Source of the DNA: Amphimedon queenslandica
Taxonomy: Eukaryota > Porifera > Demospongiae > Haplosclerida > Niphatidae
NCBI RefSeq assembly: GCF_000090795.2
Contig: NW_003546567.1
Coordinates: 74,366-116,453, forward strand
Direction: 5' to 3'
Length of the DNA stretch: 42,088 nucleotides
The position numbers and the translations under genes are program-made. Below, one piece after another: positions 22,602 to 33,111 of this stretch. Each line of letters starts with the position of its first letter. Positions within the stretch are counted from its first letter, which is position 1. A model generated the notes under the pieces. That model was not told the origin of the DNA, made no database searches, and was given only the letters and a program-made list of their open reading frames with translations.

Positions 22602-25600
22602 ATGGAGGGAAAAGAGACAGGAAAGATAGGGGCCCCGTCTCCTTGCACGTCTCAGGTTAACATTGTCATTAATGGCCACCTCTTACCAGGAATAATAAAT
22701 GGACGTGAGTGGAACCCAAAAATTACTACCATTTTCCCTATTTTTTTAGTTATGGCATCAACCACTTCTGTTCCGCCTTCTCCAAGTCACGTGACCACTA
22801 AAGAAGGAGATCCCATTAAAGTACACATTGGTAAAGTAGTTTGAAATCACGTGATCCTTTTACGTTTAGGCTCCTAAAGTCCGACTTACCCCCGACCAAA
22901 GAGAAATGATAAAATTAGAGAAAGAGAAGGCAAGACTAGAGAGAGAGAGACTCAAGGCTGAAGCAAGGGAGAAGAAAGAGGCGGAGAAGAGAGCAAAGGC
23001 CGAGGAGAGGGAGAGAGTAAAGAGAGAGAGGTTGGCTAAGAAGGAAAAGGAGGAGAGGGAGAAGCAAGAGAGGCTGGCCTCAAAGCAAGCTGAACAAGAA
23101 AGAAAGCTCAAGTATGTCATTAATTATTATTTAGTTAATAGCAAGCAATTAATTAATTTTAATAATTATTATTAAGATGATGATAACTTATAAATTAATT
23201 TTAATTTTGCTATCAGAAGTTCAGAACAGCCCACAAAATTATTTCTATAAGTGTATATGATGTGCATGTACTTGTAGCCTAAATAAAGTCACTTTTTAAC
23301 AACCTTTTATGTGTCATGTGATCAGGGAATGTTTATAAACTATGCATTTGCTGCTGTAGGGAGAAAGAGGAGCAGAAAAGATTAAAGGAGAAAGAAAAGG
23401 AGGACAAGGATAAATTAGCAGCTGCTGAGAAGGTATGGCTCATTTGTGACCATGTCTTTGTTTTACATTGTACTACATGTACATGTAGTTGAAAGCCAAG
23501 GAAAGGTTTTTAGGATTCTTTCAGAAACCACCCAAACAGCAGTCTAGACCAGTGGTATGTGTATTTTTTAAATTATTACTATTATATTAACACTTTCCCT
23601 GCACTCTTCTCTCTCTCTTTCTCGCTTTCTTTTTAAAATCTCTCTCTCTCTCTCTCTTTTCTAGGAAGTAGCTGAACAGGCCAAGTCTGTTTCTCCAATG
23701 GATTCTTCGCAGCTTCTCTCTTTTGAGGAGCTAATTCGCTCTCAGGTTAGTCAACAATCTGTCCCATTCAGTTGTCGTGTCAACACTTCAGGTCGTCGAT
23801 AGCGATTATCTCCAAGCTTGTAAACACACTCGTCACCAAATATCTAAACGTCAAAGAAGAGAAAATAGAAAATCAGTGGAAGTAGATAATGCTCAAGTGT
23901 CTGTCATGGGAAATATCACTAATAAAAATGATGAATTAATTGTAATTAATGATTCCACAAATGTTGTTCAGGGAAGGTACAAATTACTGCAGTTTCACGA
24001 AAACCATCGCCCGGCTTATTTTGGTACTTGGTCAAAGTCCTCAAAGGTTCTAACTCCTCGTAATCCATTTAAGAAGGACAATGTGAGCTATTAAATTTTA
24101 TAGCCTAAGTCTATGTTATGTGAACTTTGACCTTTTTCCTTTTTGTGACTGGAAATGGTTAATGATCAGGAATTGTGTGGATGGAGTAAATATACATATT
24201 AATCATATTATATTAGCAAGATATCTTCCCTTACTGGTGGCATGTTTTATGAGCTGTTCATTTGTATGTACATGTACATGATACATGTGTCACCATATTT
24301 ATCCAGTAACTGCATAATGTCCATGTGGGAATAATTATAATACTTCAGTGCATATCTATGCACACAGAAATGAGGCTCTTCATATTCTTCAATACGTTCT
24401 TTTGGGGAAAGGTCCCCTTTTTCTATAACATTTAGTTTTTATTGCTTCTCCTTGGCTAATACTACTTATACCTGTGTCGGCTTCAATGTACATTGTAACG
24501 TGTTAGAAATAAATTTAATAAGAAATGTATTTAATTTCTCTGGTATCTGTGTGTGTTGGCACCACTCAGCAGGGCCTGTTGCTAGATTAGACTATATGGT
24601 ACTATATTTACTGCATTGAATTGTACACAACTGCCATATTAGGATCACTCAATCGTATATACATGCACCAGTAATGAGCTACTATGTCTTTGCTATCCTT
24701 TCAAGTGTTTAGTGGTTGTACGGCTTGTGTAATAGTATATGTTATTATGGGAATTTTACGTGTTATTTATTGGGCTTGATACGCATGTACATTGTACATT
24801 GTAGTGGCTTATTTTCCATATTATAACATTCTGTTATATAATAATATGGTGCAAGTGTGTGTGTGTATTATGTACTGGTACTAATTTTTGTGCATGCCCA
24901 CAAGAAATTTGAGCTCTTTGTCATTTCTTATGTACAAGCTTGATCTCACCATTTAGAAATTTAATTTCTCTAACTAGCGCTTACTGATTGATTTGATTTC
25001 AGCTGAAAGAAGCAGGTGGATGTACATTAAGTTGTATGTTACTATTAAGTTGCAATTTGACAATTTGTTTAATTATTGTTTGGAAAATTAGGGGAAGGCC
25101 AAAGTAGCTACATATGTGTGTGTACTGTGTACATTTACTGTCAGTTAGTCTTATGTATGTTTTTGAGCTGATTCTATTCAAATTTGGGTTTTTGAATTTT
25201 TAAAGTTGCTTCAAAATTGAGCTAAAGTCCCTGTACTATAGTACAGGGCTATTGGCTAAATTTCACCAAAAAATGACTAGATGGGAATTCTTCATTTTTA
25301 TATTTATTTCTTGTACATGTACATGTTCTTATCTTGTCTAGAAAGTTTGAGCTGATTTCGATCAAATTTGTATTTTATACAAATTTTTTAAGTTGTTTAC
25401 TTGTACATGTATAATCGTGTGCATTATTAATAGTGCTTCATTATCATAAATAGGATTTATTTGATTACGATTGTGAGAGTGACTTAGAATGGGAAGAAGA
25501 AGAGCCTGGTGAGAGTCTCTCGGCTCAAAGTGACGTGAGTACTCAGTTAGCTCCACCCACATTATATAATTGTGTTGTATAGGATGAGGTAGAGTCAGGA

Positions 25601-27172
25601 GATGAGGAGGAAGAGGAAGATGGGTTCTTTGTTCCTCACGGGTACCTGTCGGATGGGGAGGGGGATCAAAGTGAAGATGAAAAGGTGAAATCATAAAACA
25701 GAAATTGATGTTAAATTGGATAAAGCCAGAATACTGTATAGAGCTGGAACTGCTGCCAATATCAAATTCATTTTTATGTTTCATTCTAACTTAACTGCTG
25801 AATCACCAATATCAAATCTGCAGATTAAAAAATATTTTAACTCCTGCCAATATTTTCAGCTGTGTGTGAGCGTTGCTATTCATAGCAATAGCATTTGGTG
25901 GTTTTAAATTTTGGCATTATAAATGCATAATATTATGTATTAGCAATCTAATGTTGCACTTTTAATATTAAATATGTATGCATAGTACTTAAAACTCTGC
26001 CAAATTAAAGTGCTATATTGTCGATAAATAGAAAGAATTTTAATTTTATGAGCAGCTGTCAAATTCTTGCCTGTTGTGTGACGATGTTGCTAATAACACT
26101 AATCAATGTTAATTGGGTCAGAGGCCATTCAAAGGTGTCTTTAGTAAGAAAGAGGAAGGCCTTCCAGTCCAGACATAATGTCACACACTAACAAATTAGT
26201 GTATATGAGTGTGAAATGATTGTCAGATAGTGTCAATAGTAAGTGTGATGAATGCATTCTGCGAACTGCCAAGCTAATAACATTGTGATGTGTTAGATTT
26301 GCTATTTATTGATGTACAAGTGTGGCAAATGTTAATATTTAAAAGCTGTCTTTTTTGTACAAGTTAAATTTGGCTCTGACAAAATTTCTTTGTATGCTCA
26401 CCTACTTTGTTATGATTTTTATGATTACTGTGTGTGTCCTTTCTTTTACATCTTTCTTCTCTTTCTCTAGGACAAAAGAGAAGAAAAGAATCTTGCCAAA
26501 GCTAAAGCCTGGGAAGCAGAATTCTCCCGTCAATTCAAAAAACTAGTCCCTGTAAAAGTAGGTGTGGTATGGTCATCATCAGTCGTCGATGAAAACTCTA
26601 AATCTATTCTTGAAAGTTTCTCTGCAATTCCTCTTGTGCAGCTTCCAATAAAAATCACCGAGTCACAACCAGTAGCCAAAGTATCTGCATCCACCTCAAA
26701 GAAATTGGGGAAGCGTTGTCATGACGAAATAACAACGCCCACCATGAAATCTTTAAAGGACTTTTTCAAGTCATCGTTAAGTGACTCAAAAAGAGACAAC
26801 GGTAATGTTGCTCGTTGCCTTGATCTTACTCCTACTCAACCAAAAAGACCAAAACTAACTACGCCCATTTTAGAAAATGCCACTCCTACAAACGTAATTT
26901 TAATCGATGAGTCTGATTCTAAAGAAAATATAGCTGTTTGGTGTGGTAACAATAAAGACACTCCCAGTTCTGATGAAAGAGTAGAAATTGTTCCAAATTC
27001 AGAGGAAAGAATGGAAATCAGTGATAGTAAAGATTGCAAGGATGAGGGTAAAGATTGCAAGGATGGGAGTAAAGATTACAAGGATGGGAGTAAAGAACTT
27101 CAGAAGATTGACTGGAATAAATGTCTTGCTGTGAGTCAGCAACTAACAGTCCCTGTTGATTGCCATTTGTAG
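22602..27172 (+). CDS. CHAF1A: Chromatin assembly factor 1 large subunit (p150)
   Basis: Histone H3-H4 chaperone subunit that loads nucleosomes behind replication forks. Exons: 22602-22704, 22750-22820 (or 22835), 22870-23111, 23360-23432, 23489-23554, 23665-23745, 23792-24082, 25454-25534, 25583-25684 and 26471-27172; about 603-608 residues. In order: a long Lys/Glu/Arg helix (KER region, exons 3-4); a PIP-like RFLGFFQKP (exon 5); KLLQFHENHRPAYFGTW (exon 7); DYDCESDLEWEEEEPGESLS plus an acidic stretch and GFFVPHGYLSDGEGD (exons 8-9); and AKAWEAEFSRQFKKLVPVKVG (exon 10). These match the animal CAF-1 core. The tail has a second PIP-like MKSLKDFFK and three 21-bp KDCKDEG-type repeats (27029-27091); no winged helix is recognisable. 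An in-frame TAA at 22542 fixes the start. The exon 2 donor is uncertain: the best-looking site, after 22830, would put a stop in exon 3. Confidence 0.92.
24083..25453 (+). other. Large CHAF1A intron 7
   Basis: A 1.37-kb AT-rich intron between GTGAGC (24083) and ataaatag (25446-25453). It contains a GTACATGTAC palindrome near 24268-24279 and, at its 3' end, a copy of the ~180-bp repeat family. No gene is seen. Confidence 0.7.
25190..25400 (+). repeat. Copy of the ~180-bp repeat family in CHAF1A intron 7
   Basis: Shares in order AAATTGAGCTAAAGTCC, a palindrome, AAAATGACTAG, GGGAATTCTTCATTTTTAT, ACATGTTCTTAT and GAAAGTTTGAGCTGATTTCG with the 33.4-34.5 kb array. Its palindrome CCCTGTACTATAGTACAGGG (25229-25248) is perfect but has different arms from most copies. 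A weaker partial copy lies just upstream (about 25130-25190). Confidence 0.75.
25685..26470 (+). other. CHAF1A intron 9
   Basis: A 786-bp AT-rich intron from GTGAAA to tttctctag. I see no repeats of the families described here and no gene. Confidence 0.65.
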
Positions 27173-27754
27173 ATTACACAATAAAGCCATTTACTACTGA
27201 TATCATGCGCATCATATATGCTTTATATAACAATCTCTTGCTCTCTCTTTCTTGATATTTTAATCAATTTGTGTTCTCATTTTGATGATTCTTTATATGT
27301 ATTTGGATCACTTGATTTAAAATTAGTCTTGATATACAATAATTACCAAAACTTGCCTTTATAAGTTTACGGTGTGCATACAATTTTAAATTGGCTTTCA
27401 TCTTCGCTTCTACTTTTATAATTATATTTCATGCAAACATTACTCTCCATTTTACTCTATAGTACAATGGGCATTCATTATTATTAAATTTTATTTTTTT
27501 AGATTTTTAATTTGGTGTTTTTGCTTATTATCACTACAGTTGCTAAACCCTGAAGCCATGGGCATAAAACACTTTGAAGTATGCACAATACCCAATACAG
27601 TACTACTGATAAGATTACACAGATGCTGCATATGCTTTATAGTAGTGATTTAGTGCCTGAATCACAACAAGTTGTTATTAACCTCTTGCTTGTACTTAAA
27701 TATAACCCCATAATAAATATACCGGTATACTGTTAAGGTTTATTCCATGACTAA
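27173..27754. other. Intergenic spacer after CHAF1A
   Basis: AT-rich sequence with an AATAAA at 27179-27184, immediately after the CHAF1A stop, a likely poly(A) signal. No coding sequence or repeat is recognised. Confidence 0.6.
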
Positions 27755-28640
27755 CCATGTGTTGCCACTAGATATACACTCATAAATGGTAGCTTTGGTA
27801 GAGTATGTAGTAAGCAGGAGGTGACGTGAGGAGATGCTGATAGTAGGGAAATGTTTCTTTAATTGTGTCTGAATTCTTTTGTCTCCCTACACTTCAAGGA
27901 ATTGTGTACTATGCAATTGAAAGGAATATTTTGTACTGTAACACAATTTCAAAATATATACAGTTAAGGTTAATGGGAAGAGATACTGATAGTAGGGAAA
28001 TGTTTCTTTAATTACGTCAAAATTCTTTTGTCTCCCTACACTTCAAGGAATTGCGTACTATGCAATTGAATTTATTTCAAAGAAATATTTTGTATTGTAA
28101 GACACTAATTTTTTAAAATGTATGAAGTTAAGGCTATTCTCATCCATGGCTAACTATGTAAAATGTACACTAATAAATAAATGGTAGTTTTGGTAGAGTA
28201 CCATATAGCGGGTTTATTCCAAGGGTAACAAATTTTGTGGATTTTTGAAGATTCGTGAAATTAAATTCCTTGAAAATCAATCTATTACGGTACAAGATGG
28301 CAGAAAATTGGCAATTCGCAAAAATTAATTCCGTGAACTTCTAAATGCAGACCATTCACGAAAATTATTATCCTCGAAATAAACCCGCTATATGGTATTT
28401 AGTAAGCAGGAGGTATCAAGTTAAGAAATGTGACAAAAACTGATTGAGTTAACTTATTGCCACTTAAGCATTTATTCAATGTACACTCATAAGTGAGAGT
28501 ATGCAGTAAACAGGAGGTGACGTGAAAAGATGCTGACTGGTTTAAGCTGAAGGGATGTTTCATGAACTACGTCAAAATTCTTTGTCTCCCTACACTTCAA
28601 GGAATTGTGTTTAAGGAATTACTTTTATACTATGTAGTTA
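27755..28640. repeat. Imperfect tandem repeat array (3 copies, one interrupted)
   Basis: Three copies share GTCTCCCTACACTTCAAGGA (starting 27881, 28030 and 28584), a GGAAATGTTTCTTTAATT-like block, and GTAGAGTA(N)nAGTAAGCAGGAGG. Spacing is irregular because copies are truncated differently and the middle one carries the insertion at 28201-28395. The array lies directly upstream of the beta-helix membrane gene. No coding potential is seen. Confidence 0.85.
28201..28395. mobile_element. 195-bp MITE with inverted ends and TA target duplication
   Basis: Ends are CCATATAGCGGGTTTATT and its exact reverse complement; the match extends to 24 bp with two mismatches. TA duplications lie at 28199-28200 and 28396-28397. 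The interior is further self-complementary (ATTTTGTGG near the left end against ATTTTCGTG read inward from the right end). No transposase is encoded. The uninterrupted paralogous site in the same array (near 27797-27822, GGTAGAGTATGTAGTAAGCAGG) shows the pre-insertion state. TA targeting suggests Tc1/mariner-type mobilisation, which is inference. Confidence 0.92.
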
Positions 28641-28770
28641 GAAATATTTGTACTGTAACACACTAATGCATAACTTTATAGTGTTGCTAATGCATAACCT
28701 ATTAGTAATAGTGAAATATTTACAATGTAATGGGACAAATATGTATCAGATTCCAGGTTTAGAGAACAAG

Positions 28771-28778
28771 TATATAAG
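28771..28778 (+). promoter_or_regulatory. TATA box of the beta-helix membrane gene
   Basis: TATATAAG, 47 bp upstream of ATG 28818. A CAGTCAGTCAGTC run (28794-28806) sits about 23-30 bp downstream, where initiation would be expected, giving a very short 5' UTR. Confidence 0.6.
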
Positions 28779-28817
28779 GGTCACTCACACAAACAGTCAG
28801 TCAGTCAAGACGTGAGT

Positions 28818-31800
28818 ATGTCTCTCCTGTTAGTAGTTGTTCTCTTATTCTTCAGTAGCTCCTGCAGTGTCTCCTCTGGTCAGTATTATGTGTCTGATGA
28901 CTGCAGTTCAGTTACTCAGTCACCCTGTAATCCTTTACCAGTGTATGCTGGGGATATGTCTCAATACAATAACACCATCTTCTACTTCATTGGAACTAGT
29001 GTCGTTAACTTTACTTTTTCAATGGACTCAGTACAGAATATAACTCTACATGGACTGGACCAGTCTCCTACCATTTACTGCCTCTATTATGGGTCTATAC
29101 AGACCTATGCAAGCAGTCATGTCAGTTTCAGTAACATATTGTTCCAGGAATGCTCCGTAAGTTTGGAATTCTCAAATAATATCACAATTACTGGTTCTGT
29201 TTTTAAAAGCCGACGTGTTAGACTTGGCAATGTTTTTGATAGTAAGGTAACATCTTCAGCTTTTGATAATGCTACCCATGGTTTATATATTATCTATTAT
29301 CTACCATTCGTGTGCTATCATGAATTACAACATTACTCATTAACACTGACTAATGTTACTATGACTAGTAACTATGGCCTTACCCTATGTCTGAATCACG
29401 GTACCTCATATAACATATCAGTTATTCTTGATAATGTCACCAGTGGGAATGGTGCTTCTAATTATTTCAGTGAATCTCTTTTTTCTCTGTATATTACCAA
29501 TTCATTAATATCTAATTCACGAGCTAATTCAGATGCAGGATTTTCTTTTAATTTTTTTGCATTTCAGCAATCAAAAAATTGTGATATCAAAGGCACTCAG
29601 TCACAATCCACTATTTTAATTGAAGACTCTCAATTTCACAACAATACTTATGGATTTAGGCTTACTGGAAGCTATTCTGAATTAAATACCTATCATACTA
29701 TTATTATTACTGTTCGGTCATGTTCAATACGTGACAATAATTACGGTTTATCAGTTAATGGACATTTATCGGCATTAATTCATATGAATTTTATAAATAC
29801 TGAACTTGTTGGAAACAGAAGAAATGAGCTAACAGGGTGCCTTTCTATTATTCTTAATAACATTACTGTTGCAAATAGTCTATTAACAGGGCTGGTGGTT
29901 ATAGCCTCTGTAGTAACTGTGGAAAATAGACTATCAATTAAGAATAATACTGGAGTGGTTGGAGGAGCTATAGCAATAAATGGCTCATCTGTCATGTTGC
30001 TATCATCATCAGCTAACTTGGAGTTCATTGATAATCATGCATCTTATAAAGGTGGAGGGATTTATATTGATCAGCAAACTCGATGTCAATTTATACGTAA
30101 ACATGGTTTAGTGTCACCCATACCTCTTACGTTAAAGGGTAATACAGCCGGAGTGGCTGGAAATGATACATATGGGCAAACCCATTCATTGTTCAATGGT
30201 TTATTCACTTTGACAAATCCTAAAATTGATACATCAAGTGATGAGGCTCTGCTCATTTTTTGTGATCCTGATAGCAATAATGCCATACCAATTTGGGATT
30301 ACGAAGTGCAACATGTTTTTCCAGGTCAAGCACTGAAATATAATGTTGCATTTTTTTCCGAAAATTACAACGGCTCATACAGTTTTACAGATGGCACAAT
30401 CACGTTAGTTATTAATGGAACATTTGAAATAAACAAGTACATTGCTAAATGTTCACTTGTTGAATACACACCAAAATATATCAGCTATGGAGAACATATC
30501 ATTGCAGTCACTGTCACTATTCATGGGTTATCAAACTTACAGTATAATATTCCCTTCATTTTTAATGAGTGTCCTATTGGTTTCAGTGTAAACAGTTCAG
30601 GTGTATGCACTTGCAGTGTTTCAAGAGAGAATGTGACATGTGATATAGATAGTCTAAACATTACACACAATGGTCTACTGTGGATTGGAACATATGATAC
30701 CAGTACACCTTTCAATGCTAATGAAACCAATCCTAATGCATGCATTATCAATGAGAACTGTCTCTTCTATTGCTCTCCTAATCCTGTTACCTTTCAGTTG
30801 AATGACACTGATACTCAATGTGTGGATAATAGAGGACACAGAATGTGTGGATCATGTAGAGAAGGATACAGTCTACTAATGGGATCAAACAAGTGTGGAC
30901 ATTGTCGTAATAATTACATAATAATAGCTTGGATTGCTCTGTTTGCAGTGATGGGTATACTACTTGTGGTTCTACTGATTGCTCTCAATTTAACATTATC
31001 ATTGGGTACACTCAATGGTCTATTGTTCTATGCTAACATTGTCAAGTTATACGAGCCAGTCTTTTTAAGGGAAGGAGCATTACCAATCTTGAGTCAAGTC
31101 ATATCATGGATTAACTTAGACTTTGGGTTTGAGATATGTTTTTACAATGGTATGGATAGTTATGCTAAACAATGGCTTCAGTTTGCTTTCCCTCTCTACC
31201 TGTGGATAATTATCTTTATTATTATACGGTTGTGTAAAAGATACGGTAAGATGTCAAAATTGATGGGGTCTCATGTTGTTCCTGTTTTATGTACACTTAC
31301 TTTTCTTTCGTATACTAAACTAGTATGTACTATTGTTATTGTACTACACAAGCGTGAGGTAACTCTTAACTGTACAAATGAGTCAGTAAGCTCAGTTAGT
31401 TTATGGTATGAGGATCCTAATGTTGAATATGCTAAAGGGAAGCATGCTGGACTATTTGGATTTGCCCTATTGGTGTCTGTTTTCTTTGTCATACCATACA
31501 CACTGTTCCTTTTATGTCATTCGGTAATTGAGAGGCGTCTGTCGCATTTTAAACTGTTTAAAAGTTGGAGTCGTTTCAAGCCCATTATTGATGCTTATAG
31601 TGGTCCAATGAAAGATGATTATCGGTTCTGGCCTGGTCTACTGCTAGTGACTAGGATACCAGTACTTTTAATTGTCACCTTTTTAAAAAATGAATCGCAT
31701 TTCTTGCTGTTGGCAGTAGCAGCTATTATCCTCTCCCTTAGTTTTATCTTTGGTGGTGTGTACAGAAAGAAAGTAAACACAATCATAGAATTTTGGTTCC

Positions 31801-32129
31801 TGTTAAACTTGTGCATCATGGCTACTTTATCTGTAGCTTTTAATGATGACAGTAAAGCATTGATCTGGTACAATACTTGTTTATCTGTTTTTGTTTTCAG
31901 TTTTATTTTGATTGTTATTTATCATCTTCACCTGCAGTTATCACATATGAAATGTTATGATGCTCTAACTAAGAAGTTATTCAAGAAACAAGATGAAGAT
32001 GATCAAGATGTCACTGAATTGCATAAAACTGTTGATCAACAAATGAGAGAAATTGTACCAAGTTCTACTGATGTTAAACTCACTACTAGTCGTGAATCAG
32101 TTGTTGATTTGTTTCAGTATAGTATTTAG
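28818..32129 (+). CDS. Beta-helix ectodomain multi-pass membrane protein
   Basis: Intronless 1103-residue protein. The start is ATG 28818; a GTG two codons upstream is in frame but less likely. Residues 1-20 are a signal peptide (MSLLLVVVLLFF). Residues about 25-460 have short NxT/NxS-rich strand repeats (NITLHGL, HVSFSNILFQEC, NITITGSVF, LTNVTMTSN, LFSLYITNSLISNS) typical of right-handed parallel beta-helices. A Cys-rich stalk (about 583-697) ends MCGSCREGYSLLMGSNKCGHC. From about 699 there are eight or nine hydrophobic segments, including GTLNGLLFYANIV and RFWPGLLLVTRIPVLLIV, then a charged cytoplasmic tail of about 55 residues. The layout suggests a cell-surface receptor or adhesion protein; I recall similar families in sponges and other early eukaryotes but cannot name this one. 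Many N-glycosylation sites agree with secretion. Ligand and signalling are unknown. Confidence 0.85.
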   Translation: MSLLLVVVLLFFSSSCSVSSGQYYVSDDCSSVTQSPCNPLPVYAGDMSQYNNTIFYFIGTSVVNFTFSMDSVQNITLHGLDQSPTIYCLYYGSIQTYASSHVSFSNILFQECSVSLEFSNNITITGSVFKSRRVRLGNVFDSKVTSSAFDNATHGLYIIYYLPFVCYHELQHYSLTLTNVTMTSNYGLTLCLNHGTSYNISVILDNVTSGNGASNYFSESLFSLYITNSLISNSRANSDAGFSFNFFAFQQSKNCDIKGTQSQSTILIEDSQFHNNTYGFRLTGSYSELNTYHTIIITVRSCSIRDNNYGLSVNGHLSALIHMNFINTELVGNRRNELTGCLSIILNNITVANSLLTGLVVIASVVTVENRLSIKNNTGVVGGAIAINGSSVMLLSSSANLEFIDNHASYKGGGIYIDQQTRCQFIRKHGLVSPIPLTLKGNTAGVAGNDTYGQTHSLFNGLFTLTNPKIDTSSDEALLIFCDPDSNNAIPIWDYEVQHVFPGQALKYNVAFFSENYNGSYSFTDGTITLVINGTFEINKYIAKCSLVEYTPKYISYGEHIIAVTVTIHGLSNLQYNIPFIFNECPIGFSVNSSGVCTCSVSRENVTCDIDSLNITHNGLLWIGTYDTSTPFNANETNPNACIINENCLFYCSPNPVTFQLNDTDTQCVDNRGHRMCGSCREGYSLLMGSNKCGHCRNNYIIIAWIALFAVMGILLVVLLIALNLTLSLGTLNGLLFYANIVKLYEPVFLREGALPILSQVISWINLDFGFEICFYNGMDSYAKQWLQFAFPLYLWIIIFIIIRLCKRYGKMSKLMGSHVVPVLCTLTFLSYTKLVCTIVIVLHKREVTLNCTNESVSSVSLWYEDPNVEYAKGKHAGLFGFALLVSVFFVIPYTLFLLCHSVIERRLSHFKLFKSWSRFKPIIDAYSGPMKDDYRFWPGLLLVTRIPVLLIVTFLKNESHFLLLAVAAIILSLSFIFGGVYRKKVNTIIEFWFLLNLCIMATLSVAFNDDSKALIWYNTCLSVFVFSFILIVIYHLHLQLSHMKCYDALTKKLFKKQDEDDQDVTELHKTVDQQMREIVPSSTDVKLTTSRESVVDLFQYSI

Positions 32130-32617
32130 TTAATTAATCATACTATCTATCATTAATTTTTGCTACTTCAGTTTTAAAAAAAAGAATGTTCTTAAAAATC
32201 AAACAAAGATTAAAATAACAATGCTTTTTATTGAAACTAATTTCATTTTACCCTTCTACATGCAAACATTATCAAATTACAGTTATTGTAAAGGTCATGT
32301 GTACAGAGATACTATTGGATAATGTACTGTATGTAAATTATGTGGTGACATTAAGAACAGAATAAGTAACAAATGGTTGCTACTGAACAAGCAGTAAATA
32401 TTTGATAACAAAACCAACAAGCAATGCAATACATAACAATAGCAGCAATACAATAACAAACAAAAATGAACAACAATATTGCATCAAATCTCAAGTTGTC
32501 ATGTTCATCAAATCTTAGATATTACTATCTATTACTATGATTATAGTAGTGTTTGTTTAAGGTATAAAAGCAAAAATTTGACAGTCACTATTGCTGGCTA
32601 TGTCGTGTGGATACTTC
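32130..32617. other. Intergenic spacer after the membrane gene
   Basis: AT-rich; ATTAAA near 32210 may be the poly(A) signal. An ACAATA/CAACAA-rich stretch occupies about 32395-32480. No gene is supported. Confidence 0.5.
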
Positions 32618-32689
32618 GGATCATTAAGCCAATGGTTAAGCTATCTTTCTTGCACAAAGAATATCCGGGTTCAATTCCCGGGTGATCAA
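32618..32689 (+). tRNA. tRNA-like sequence, anticodon TGC (Ala), possibly a pseudogene
   Basis: A 72-nt cloverleaf can be drawn. Acceptor GGATCAT pairs with GTGATCA at six of seven positions (G1:A72 mismatch; T7:G66 wobble). The D arm AGC/GCT has a loop containing TGGTTAA. The anticodon stem TCTTT/AAAGA is perfect, with loop CTTGCAC (anticodon TGC, 32667-32669). The variable region is ATAT. The T stem CCGGG/CCCGG is perfect with loop TTCAATT. The B box GGTTCAATTCC is intact; the A box and D stem are weak and the G3:U70 expected for alanine is absent. A T6 run lies about 25 nt downstream (near 32715). It may be a degraded gene or the head of a tRNA-derived SINE. Confidence 0.5.
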
Positions 32690-32837
32690 CCTTACATCCA
32701 CTGACGCAATCCAGCTTTTTTCATTTTTTCGGCCATCAATCGTTTTCATGATACACTAATTATTGGTATCTTTATTATGGATCATGCCCTTTTTATCATG
32801 CATGAATACATTAGTCAGAGATCATCAATCATGATTA

Positions 32838-33109
32838 AAGTCCATTTGCATTCACCTGAGCCCAGGAAGTGATTAGAAACCCCACCCAATAATTAACACA
32901 ATGCAATAATTATTGTGAAAAGTATGGCTGTACTTTCTGCATGGGTTATACAGCCAACTTGGAGCTAAAGAGCTAAAGCTGCTTCTTAAGTAGTACAATA
33001 GATGCGGCAAAAGGAGAGGAATGCACTAGTATGTTTATTTTTACAATAGAACTTGTAAGTCAAAAGTTATTGCAAGAAAACAAGGGCTCAGGTGAACACA
33101 AATGGACTT
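32838..33109. mobile_element. 272-bp MITE with 26-bp inverted ends and TA target duplication
   Basis: Left end AAGTCCATTTG, then CATTCACCTGAGCCC (32838-32863); the right end (33084-33109) is its reverse complement except for two adjacent bases. TA flanks both sides (32836-32837 and 33110-33111). The interior is non-coding. The ends differ from those of the 28201 element, so this is a separate family with the same target preference. Confidence 0.85.
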
Positions 33110-33111
33110 TA

